This document shows positions 54,337 to 61,385 of a DNA stretch of 64,000 nt, piece after piece. Below the pieces are notes generated by a model, which had not been told where the DNA came from, did no database searches, and saw nothing but the letters and a program-made list of their open reading frames with translations. Position numbers and translations under genes: made by a program. Every line of letters starts with the position of its first letter. Positions within the stretch are counted from its first letter, which is position 1. The DNA comes from an uncultured Bacteroidales bacterium (GTDB lineage: Bacteria; Bacteroidota; Bacteroidia; Bacteroidales; Paludibacteraceae): contig CACZOA010000011.1 of assembly GCA_902782665.1 (NCBI GenBank), positions 20,882 to 84,881 of the forward strand, in the 5' to 3' direction.

Positions 54337-56577
54337 TTATTTAGCAAACATTTTGCAGCCGTTAGTCTCGCTGTTCTCTATGATGAAATGACGTGAATTG
54401 ATAAATCCTCCCGTCTCTCCTACTCTATTGAATTTGAAATCAGATTGCAATGTAGACGGTGCGATCTTATCCAACGCCCACTCGAAATCGTGTCCATACT
54501 TCTGCATCGACTCGCAGAAATACATCATCATGTCATATCCAAGGATAGCATACATAGGATGCGAATTAGTTGGCTCCGCATTATAATATGCACGGTATTT
54601 TCTCAAGAATTTGATTGTCTCCTCGCTCTTGAAATCGATAAAGAACGGAGATGTGAAATAAGTGTCGTAATGGAACAACTCCTTGCTGATACTGTTGTAG
54701 TTCTGCCATTCATTGAATCCGAACACCGCAATTTCTGTGTCTTTAGCCTTCAACATGTTGATGATAGGAAGAATCTGGTTCAATGCGACCTGGTTGGTTG
54801 TCACTGGGAAAATCAAATTCTTTTTCTTTTTATCCACCGTCTTCTTCAACTCTGTATAATTAGAGAAAACGACATCTTTGTTCTTGACTCCCATCGCATC
54901 AAGAGTGAACTTCAAAGTGTCAGCCCAAACCGCCTTATCATTATACTTAGGATCAGAGAACGATACAATTACTATATTGTAGTCCTTGAAATTCTGAGCT
55001 ATCTGCAAAGCGACGTCGGCTGCGCTTTCATTCTGAGGTGCGTTTATCTGGAACACACTTGCATTACTCTTCACCTCATCTGATTTGGAAGTGAACGGAA
55101 TGACAAGCTTCACATTGTTTGCCAACGCGAAATCAGCCATAGTCTTGATCTGCGACTGATAAGCAGGACCGATGATGAAGTCCATATTCTTCAACTCGTT
55201 ATACGAGACAAGAGTCTGAGCCTCCGCATCTGTCTTACCAGAATCGTAAACACGAAGATTGATGTTCAAACCAGTCTTACGCAATGTGTCGGCTGCAAGA
55301 AGCATACCATTGTAGAATTCGATAAACTTTTCAGTATTTGCATCTATCTTGCTGGTTTCTGTTACCTTGGCAAAATTCCATGGCAATGCAAGTGCACATT
55401 CAATCGATGTTTTAGGCTCGGAATTGAAAACCTTCTCAAGCGAAGTGCTGATAGAATCGGCTGTGTTTATCTCAGCAATTTCTGTAGAATTCAAAGGTAT
55501 TCTCAATATTTTGCCTGCCATCAAACCGTTAGCGACATCAGGATTAGCCTTGATCAAATCCTCCTGAGTGATCTGATATTGTTTGCAGATTCCAAAAATT
55601 GTCTCTTCCTGCTTTACAATATGAATCTTATGCGACGGTGCATGGTTCTGCTCAGGTTCAACAAACGAGTTGCTTTGGAATACAGGTGGAACGATAAGCA
55701 TCTTGCCCTCCTGAAGTTCTTTGTCGATTCCTGGATTTCTTGAAATCAACGCATCCTGGCTGACACCATATTGTTTTGAAATGCTATATACTGTCTCTCC
55801 TTTCTTTACAATATGAGTCTTCAACTCACTTTTCTTAGTAGTATTGTCTACTGGAGCAGTTGTATTAGCGTATGTAGGCGGAATAATAAGGATCTGACCG
55901 ATTTTCACACCCTCTTTAGCATCCGGATTAAGCTTAACGATCTCATCCGCAGACACATTATGTTGTTTGCTTATACTATAAAGTGTCTCTCCCTTCTTCA
56001 CCTCATGAGCAGCGAAATTAGGACGTTTTGTCTCAGTATTAGCTGTCGATGGAGCAGGAGTAGTAGATGGTGCTGTCGACGGTGTTTTTTCCACTGGTTT
56101 AGTCACAACAGGAGCAGGAGTATTCTTAACTGGTTCGGAAGCCTCCTTTTCTGCCTTGTTACGACGGGCCACAAGTTCCTTCTTCTGTGGAATACGAATG
56201 CTTGTACCTTCAATCAAACCACGAGTCTTCAATGAAGGGTTTGCCTCATAAAGATCATCGTAAGTCAGACCGTATTTCTGCTTAAGCGAAAACAAAGTCT
56301 CACTTTTCTGCACCTTATGCATCACACCCTGAGTATTCTTCTTTGGAATAAGCAAATGCTCGCCCTCCTTCAGACCATTCTTAGTCTGAGGGTTCGCCTC
56401 CTGTATCTCTGCCTGAGTGACACCGAACTTCTTGGAAATCGAATAGAAACCTTCGCTCTTTGCCACCGAATATTCATAGTAAGGTTTGCCTCCAACAATT
56501 TTGGTAGGATATTCCCCAGCCAACATCATAGAGACAGACAATGATGCAAGTATGCTCGCAAAAATTCTTCCAGTCAT
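54337..56577 (-). CDS. Five-LysM protein fused to a periplasmic ligand-binding domain
   Basis: A 746-residue exported protein. A signal peptide (1-20) is followed by five LysM repeats. The first lies at about 33-77, the second at about 82-132, and three more (YSISKQ/FGICKQ cores) lie between about 190 and 360, with a Thr/Pro/Ser linker at about 145-190. A type I periplasmic-binding-protein domain (about 390-746) follows, with FYNGMLLAADTLRK, MDFIIGPAYQSQ, 'YNIVIVSFSDPKYND' and 'IAVFGFNEWQN' strands of the amino-acid ABC substrate-binding fold. LysM should hold the binding domain on peptidoglycan. The ligand is unknown and no ABC transporter genes are nearby. Confidence 0.88.
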   Translation of the reverse strand: MTGRIFASILASLSVSMMLAGEYPTKIVGGKPYYEYSVAKSEGFYSISKKFGVTQAEIQEANPQTKNGLKEGEHLLIPKKNTQGVMHKVQKSETLFSLKQKYGLTYDDLYEANPSLKTRGLIEGTSIRIPQKKELVARRNKAEKEASEPVKNTPAPVVTKPVEKTPSTAPSTTPAPSTANTETKRPNFAAHEVKKGETLYSISKQHNVSADEIVKLNPDAKEGVKIGQILIIPPTYANTTAPVDNTTKKSELKTHIVKKGETVYSISKQYGVSQDALISRNPGIDKELQEGKMLIVPPVFQSNSFVEPEQNHAPSHKIHIVKQEETIFGICKQYQITQEDLIKANPDVANGLMAGKILRIPLNSTEIAEINTADSISTSLEKVFNSEPKTSIECALALPWNFAKVTETSKIDANTEKFIEFYNGMLLAADTLRKTGLNINLRVYDSGKTDAEAQTLVSYNELKNMDFIIGPAYQSQIKTMADFALANNVKLVIPFTSKSDEVKSNASVFQINAPQNESAADVALQIAQNFKDYNIVIVSFSDPKYNDKAVWADTLKFTLDAMGVKNKDVVFSNYTELKKTVDKKKKNLIFPVTTNQVALNQILPIINMLKAKDTEIAVFGFNEWQNYNSISKELFHYDTYFTSPFFIDFKSEETIKFLRKYRAYYNAEPTNSHPMYAILGYDMMMYFCESMQKYGHDFEWALDKIAPSTLQSDFKFNRVGETGGFINSRHFIIENSETNGCKMFAK

Positions 56578-56600
56578 ATAAATAGCAGTTTATATTTTCG

Positions 56601-56608
56601 CAAAATTA
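56601..56608 (-). promoter_or_regulatory. Bacteroidota -7 promoter element of the LysM gene
   Basis: Minus strand TAATTTTG, 23 nt before the start codon. TATTTTTG at 56610-56617 is an alternative. Confidence 0.45.
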
Positions 56609-56734
56609 GCAAAAATATATAGATAATCTGCATTTTTTTCGCAAAAATCAGTTTCGACATAAGTTAAAGCAAATATCTCAAATCATAAAAAGACACTTAA
56701 TTCGTTAAGGACAAACAAAATCACTTTTTTTTAT

Positions 56735-56742
56735 TATTTTTG
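56735..56742 (+). promoter_or_regulatory. Bacteroidota -7 promoter element
   Basis: TATTTTTG fits TAnnTTTG. The start of the GT-B-like gene is 28 nt downstream. Confidence 0.5.
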
Positions 56743-56770
56743 CATAACATTTGAATATCAAAATAAAGCA

Positions 56771-58333
56771 ATGAAAAGTAATTCATCAAAGCATTACACA
56801 ATATTCACTCCGTTTAAAACTATGTGTTTTATCCCAGACCACTATTCTGTTGTTCTGGATAATGCAGAGGATTTAGCTGAACAAGGTAACAATATAGATC
56901 TCGTCTACTGTGATGGGAAAGCAATAAAAAACTGTATCTACAATTGCTATGGCGACAAGAAAGTCTGCAAGGCATGTGTTAGTTACCAGCACTATTTTCA
57001 CAGACATATCACACACAAAGACGAAATCAAACCAATACCAATATCTCAATTTTTAAAACCAGACATGGTTGATTTTGAGCAGTTTGCGAAAGGTCTTAAA
57101 TACGAATCTGTAGAGGATATCAAGGAGATAACACACAAAGGAGCACATATCGGTCTTGCTGCGGTTTCTTCATATCTTACATTAAGCAGAAACCTTTATC
57201 CACTTATTGATGATGAGTTCAGAGAATTCATGAACAGATACCTTTTCATGAGTGCAAGGACAACTGATTTGGTGGATGAAGCTATCAACCAACTGCATCC
57301 AGATTCTGTATCATGCTTTAACGGCAGATTGATTTGTAATCGTCCGATTGTTGATTTGTGTATCAACAAAGGTATGCCATTCCAAACATACGAAGTTGGC
57401 TACAACGAAGAAAATAGAATCAACAAAAAGATTTTCAACAATAACCTTCCTCACGACCCAGACGTCAACACCTTAATGATTAATGAATTATGGGAATCTG
57501 AAGGAAAAAGTAAGGAAGAACGAATCGCTACAGCCAAACGATTCTTCGATAAAAGAAGAAATGCTATTGTCAGCGGAGATAAGGTGGCATACACTAAGAA
57601 TCAGAGCATAGGTCTGCTTCCTGATGATTGGGATAAATCAAAAATAAACATCTCTATTTTCAATAGTTCAGAAGATGAATTCGCCTCTTTGGGAGAGAAA
57701 TTTGCAAGACTATCTCTTTTCCCAAACCAACTGACTGGTATCAAATATATATTTGAGAAATTCAAGGATAATGAAGATATTCATTTTTATCTAAGAATTC
57801 ATCCTAATTTGACCAACGTGAAATACAAATATCACAAGTGTCTATACGAATTAAACCAGTATAAGAATGTGACTATCATCCCTGCAAGTTCAAAGATTAG
57901 CACATACACTCTGATCGACAACTCAGATAAAATCATTGTGTTTGGATCATCAGTTGGATTTGAAGCAGCCTACGCTAACAAGCCGGTTATCTTATTGGGA
58001 TGTACTATGTATCGTGATTTAGGCATCTGTCATGTGGCTCATACGACTGATGAGTTAGACAAATATATTTTGGATAAGGATTTGAAGCCATTGGATAACA
58101 CTGGTGCATTGAAATATGCCTACTTCCTCGTCAATTCAGAGTTTCCTCTTCCAAAGTATTTCGCTGACCATAAAAAATCAACTAAAAAGATTTTTGGTAA
58201 AAAGTTCATACTTACGAGAAGCGTCATATCAAACTCACCATTGTCTCCTTACATAAGTTATTGCTACCAAATTATTGGCAAATATCTATGGTCTAAATCA
58301 AAATGTGAATATCCGACCAAGGAGGCAGAATAA
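56771..58333 (+). CDS. Capsule-biosynthesis/GT-B-like protein with N-terminal Cys motif
   Basis: A 520-residue soluble protein. The C-terminal half looks like the donor domain of capsule polysaccharide biosynthesis (KpsS/Kdo-transferase-like) GT-B proteins: 'FYLRIHPNLTNVKY', 'VTIIPASSKISTYTLIDNSDKIIVFGSS' region, 'VGFEAAYANKPVILLG'. The N-terminal half has 'GNNIDLVYCDG' and a C-x3-C-x6-C-x2-C cluster (CIYNCYGDKKVCKAC) seen in some surface-glycan transferases of this class. The acceptor is unknown. It is the only + strand gene between 28.8 kb and the right edge; no other glycan genes are nearby. Confidence 0.7.
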   Translation: MKSNSSKHYTIFTPFKTMCFIPDHYSVVLDNAEDLAEQGNNIDLVYCDGKAIKNCIYNCYGDKKVCKACVSYQHYFHRHITHKDEIKPIPISQFLKPDMVDFEQFAKGLKYESVEDIKEITHKGAHIGLAAVSSYLTLSRNLYPLIDDEFREFMNRYLFMSARTTDLVDEAINQLHPDSVSCFNGRLICNRPIVDLCINKGMPFQTYEVGYNEENRINKKIFNNNLPHDPDVNTLMINELWESEGKSKEERIATAKRFFDKRRNAIVSGDKVAYTKNQSIGLLPDDWDKSKINISIFNSSEDEFASLGEKFARLSLFPNQLTGIKYIFEKFKDNEDIHFYLRIHPNLTNVKYKYHKCLYELNQYKNVTIIPASSKISTYTLIDNSDKIIVFGSSVGFEAAYANKPVILLGCTMYRDLGICHVAHTTDELDKYILDKDLKPLDNTGALKYAYFLVNSEFPLPKYFADHKKSTKKIFGKKFILTRSVISNSPLSPYISYCYQIIGKYLWSKSKCEYPTKEAE

Positions 58334-58417
58334 AGTTAGACAACAAACAAATAATATGGGGAATATCAAGAATTTGATACTCCCCTATTTATTTTCAATT
58401 TATAATGACAAAAGCAA

Positions 58418-59191
58418 TTATCGTCTCTCAATCTCCTCAAAAGTCTGTGCAACGAGATACAAATGAGAAGGATTCTTCATAGAAAGCTCAATTGCTTTGT
58501 TAACCGCCATTTCTGCCTTATTATAAAGGGCGACGGAATTATCCTCACGAACGTAATAATCCCATGCCGAATCACCACTACCCATAACTGGTTTATTTGT
58601 TATGATCTGGAAACCTTCTTTCTGACAATAGAATGGAGAGTGTCCATCGTTGAAATTGTCGTTGAAGAAGATAATCTTACCGTCGCGAACAACACAATAT
58701 CTCTTCAAAACAGACAACACATACGCATCTTTGAATGATGAATTAGGGTCTACCCTATCATACTCATCGTATGAACAAAGATATGAGAACGACTGAGACG
58801 CAAAGAAATAATTTTTATCTGACATCTCAAAAAGATCAATCTTCGACGATGGGTAATTATAATATGTAAGTCCGGCGAAATTTGTTTTTGAATCAGATGA
58901 AGCCATCTCACTTGTGACTCTGCTTGTGAAACGAGAAGAATTGTCTTTTTTCATCACCACATCAGTGTTGTTCTCATTCACATCTCTATTTTGATTTTGA
59001 GTCTTTCCTGTAGTGTTTTTGATAAGCTCATTGATCAAATTGTTGAATGCACCGATACTTGAATCAGCCAAATCCTTGAATGACATCAAATTGCCGACAT
59101 TCGACAAAATCTTGTTCAACAACTCAGGATTCTTGCTATCCAAATCCTCAAACAACTTTCTGTTGTTTGCATGTAGTTCTTCATTATTCAT
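58418..59191 (-). CDS. Unrecognised 257-residue protein
   Basis: No family is recognised and there is no signal peptide. It starts with helical repeats (NNEELHANNRKLFEDLDSKN, LLNKILSNVGNLMSF), then an Asn/Thr/Ser-rich linker (about 60-85) and a C-terminal alpha/beta domain rich in Tyr and Phe (KNYFFASQSFSYLCSYDEYD, VVRDGKIIFFNDNFNDG). It ends in a helix (NKAIELSMKNPSHLYLVAQ). It is transcribed in the same direction as the next gene, 152 nt away. Confidence 0.6.
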   Translation of the reverse strand: MNNEELHANNRKLFEDLDSKNPELLNKILSNVGNLMSFKDLADSSIGAFNNLINELIKNTTGKTQNQNRDVNENNTDVVMKKDNSSRFTSRVTSEMASSDSKTNFAGLTYYNYPSSKIDLFEMSDKNYFFASQSFSYLCSYDEYDRVDPNSSFKDAYVLSVLKRYCVVRDGKIIFFNDNFNDGHSPFYCQKEGFQIITNKPVMGSGDSAWDYYVREDNSVALYNKAEMAVNKAIELSMKNPSHLYLVAQTFEEIERR

Positions 59192-59343
59192 AGCCTCAGA
59201 TTTTAATTTGTAGTTTGTTATACAATGTAAATATACAATTAAATTGAATCCGTCATATACGTCATTACGATTTTAACCTTTATTTAAGATTTCGTATACT
59301 TATTTAACAAAATGAAAATCTGAATAAATTCTTAAACAGTTTC

Positions 59344-61212
59344 TTATATTTTATGCTTTTTTTGCCAGTACACACATCCCAATATAATGAGCACAGTGAA
59401 AATCAATGCACCTATCAATACGGATAGCGGGATCTCTCTATTCAATATGACAACTTTTGGAGTAGCTTCTTCCTGCTCTAAAACAGAAACAGTGTCTGAA
59501 ATTCCATCTTCATCTATTTCTTCACTGAAATAAGAATAAGACATAAGTGTTCCTGTATAGAAACTATTCTTTGACCTATTCATAAGTTCGATTATATTCT
59601 GAAATATAGGGAATTTACTCTCTTTGTCTTGTCTTAACATATCTCCCATATCTGAAGGAATTGGTAAAAACCATAATTCAGTGATCTTAGTTGTATCTTG
59701 GTTTTTATTTCCCATAAAACAATCTTCTATAGTCAAACGATATCTTCCAGCTGGAAAATAATTTATCCCTACAACACTGTTTATACGATGCCAATTATAC
59801 AACAATGGGAAACGTCGCATATCATATTTGGACAAATTATAAGAAATTGTATCAGATTCAGTCTCAAATCGATTAAGTTTGATTTTCTTAATCCAATTGC
59901 AATTGTATATAGATGTATCAGTAGAGAAATCAGTCTTTTTTTCATCATATGTCATAAATCGTCCATCTATTGATTCGAAAACTCTATCTGATTCATTAAG
60001 AATTTTTTTGAACTCATTAAGATCATTTTGTGTGTCAAAGTTACCATTTGTGCCATTACAAATGAATGGTCCTATTGCATCTTGAGATAACGTAAAATCT
60101 AATTTTGCATTTTTCCAATCCACAATAGAACAAGAAGTAAATTGACTCTTGTCCATGGCTGCATTGGCATTAATCCACAATGATGAGCGAACATCCTTCA
60201 ATGGTATTGATTTTAATTCATCATACTTTGGTTCAGGGAAATATTCATGGTCATACGAGGAAGTATAGTTCTGAAAGAACTTAAAATAATCCCCCTCGAC
60301 TGGTTTATAATTATTTTTATAATATATGCCACAGTGTTCCAACTCGTTACAACACAAGTAATCAAAACTGCTATTTAAATAATTCTTGGATACGCTTTTC
60401 ATATCACAATTAAGGGTCGCCACCATAAATGATTGAATATTACCCTTCCACGTGCCACCAGTAGATATATCATAAGTGTAACCATATTCACCATTGTAAT
60501 TCTGTTTCATCGACTCAACTCTATATTTTACGACCACTTTGGAATAAGCATTTGGCAAAAACTTTAGTTGATGATGAAAATGAAATTGCATTTTTATCTC
60601 TTTTGAAGAGACGGAGCTCTCGATTCCTACATTTTGAATATCAACAAATTGTCCATTCTGTTCTATCTCGCATTCAGGAATATATGAGTTTTCACTAAAA
60701 CTAGTAGACATGGAGTTTTCCAATTCTAAAGAATCTATATATCCGACATAGTTTTTCCAACTCATCACACGCAACTCTTTATCATGTTGTTGGATCAACT
60801 CCTTTATCCTATCATTTATAGCAATAGAACCATCCAGACCAACAACTTCTTTTGGATCAATTGTATCTTTAGTTCCCAACAACATCCTTAAAACACGGAA
60901 TGAGTAACATCTCCATAATTCATACTCATTTTCCTTGACATTTTCTATAGTATAAGGAAGCACAACATCAATCGGGAATGCACAGTCTACAGTCACCGTG
61001 TCATCTGTAGTGTTTTTGAAGACAAAAATAGCAGTAATGCTGTCCATAGAGCAAACCATCAACTCTTTCTCCAATGCAATTTTGTCGTTTGGCTCTTTCA
61101 CATAGATATTGCCGTATGTCCAATCCTCTACATTAGTTGTACCTCCGTCGTCTGCCATAAGAGAAAAAATGGCAGATAGCTGTATGAATAGAAAGAAAAG
61201 TATTCGTTTCAT
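59344..61212 (-). CDS. Exported protein anchored by one C-terminal membrane helix
   Basis: A 622-residue protein. Signal peptide 1-20 (ending SLMA), a large exported beta-rich region with several Cys (VCSMDSITAIFVFKN and TVDCAFPIDVVLPY), and a single C-terminal membrane helix (about 592-615, PLSVLIGALIFTVLIILGCVYW) with a short basic tail. This topology places the body outside the inner membrane. The start of the mature part (about 25-95) is loosely like DUF4424. The function is unknown. A -7 element (minus TATCTTTG, 61236-61243) lies upstream. Confidence 0.7.
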   Translation of the reverse strand: MKRILFFLFIQLSAIFSLMADDGGTTNVEDWTYGNIYVKEPNDKIALEKELMVCSMDSITAIFVFKNTTDDTVTVDCAFPIDVVLPYTIENVKENEYELWRCYSFRVLRMLLGTKDTIDPKEVVGLDGSIAINDRIKELIQQHDKELRVMSWKNYVGYIDSLELENSMSTSFSENSYIPECEIEQNGQFVDIQNVGIESSVSSKEIKMQFHFHHQLKFLPNAYSKVVVKYRVESMKQNYNGEYGYTYDISTGGTWKGNIQSFMVATLNCDMKSVSKNYLNSSFDYLCCNELEHCGIYYKNNYKPVEGDYFKFFQNYTSSYDHEYFPEPKYDELKSIPLKDVRSSLWINANAAMDKSQFTSCSIVDWKNAKLDFTLSQDAIGPFICNGTNGNFDTQNDLNEFKKILNESDRVFESIDGRFMTYDEKKTDFSTDTSIYNCNWIKKIKLNRFETESDTISYNLSKYDMRRFPLLYNWHRINSVVGINYFPAGRYRLTIEDCFMGNKNQDTTKITELWFLPIPSDMGDMLRQDKESKFPIFQNIIELMNRSKNSFYTGTLMSYSYFSEEIDEDGISDTVSVLEQEEATPKVVILNREIPLSVLIGALIFTVLIILGCVYWQKKHKI

Positions 61213-61235
61213 AGTATAGTCCTGATTTTAGGATG

Positions 61236-61243
61236 CAAAGATA
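61236..61243 (-). promoter_or_regulatory. Bacteroidota -7 promoter element
   Basis: Minus strand TATCTTTG, 23 nt before the start of the 622-residue protein gene. Confidence 0.5.
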
Positions 61244-61287
61244 ATCGTATTTAGGCATCATCTATTTTATTAGATATTAAAAAATCA

Positions 61288-61343
61288 TAAAAAAAGCCTA
61301 CAGTAGTGAACTTGTCTTTACGACAACCCCAATACTGTAGGCT
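61288..61343 (-). terminator. ileS terminator
   Basis: Minus strand AGCCTACAGTA pairs with TACTGTAGGCT (11 bp) around an inner TTGTC/GACAA hairpin, followed by a T-run. It lies 42 nt after the ileS stop. Confidence 0.85.
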
Positions 61344-61385
61344 AATATTTAAGTTTGACCGTTTTCACGGTCTCAAATCATCAAC

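Noticed and set aside
54445-55083. 212-codon + strand frame opposite the LysM/binding-protein gene
   Set aside because: Long but antisense to a gene with five LysM repeats and a known fold; no promoter in front.
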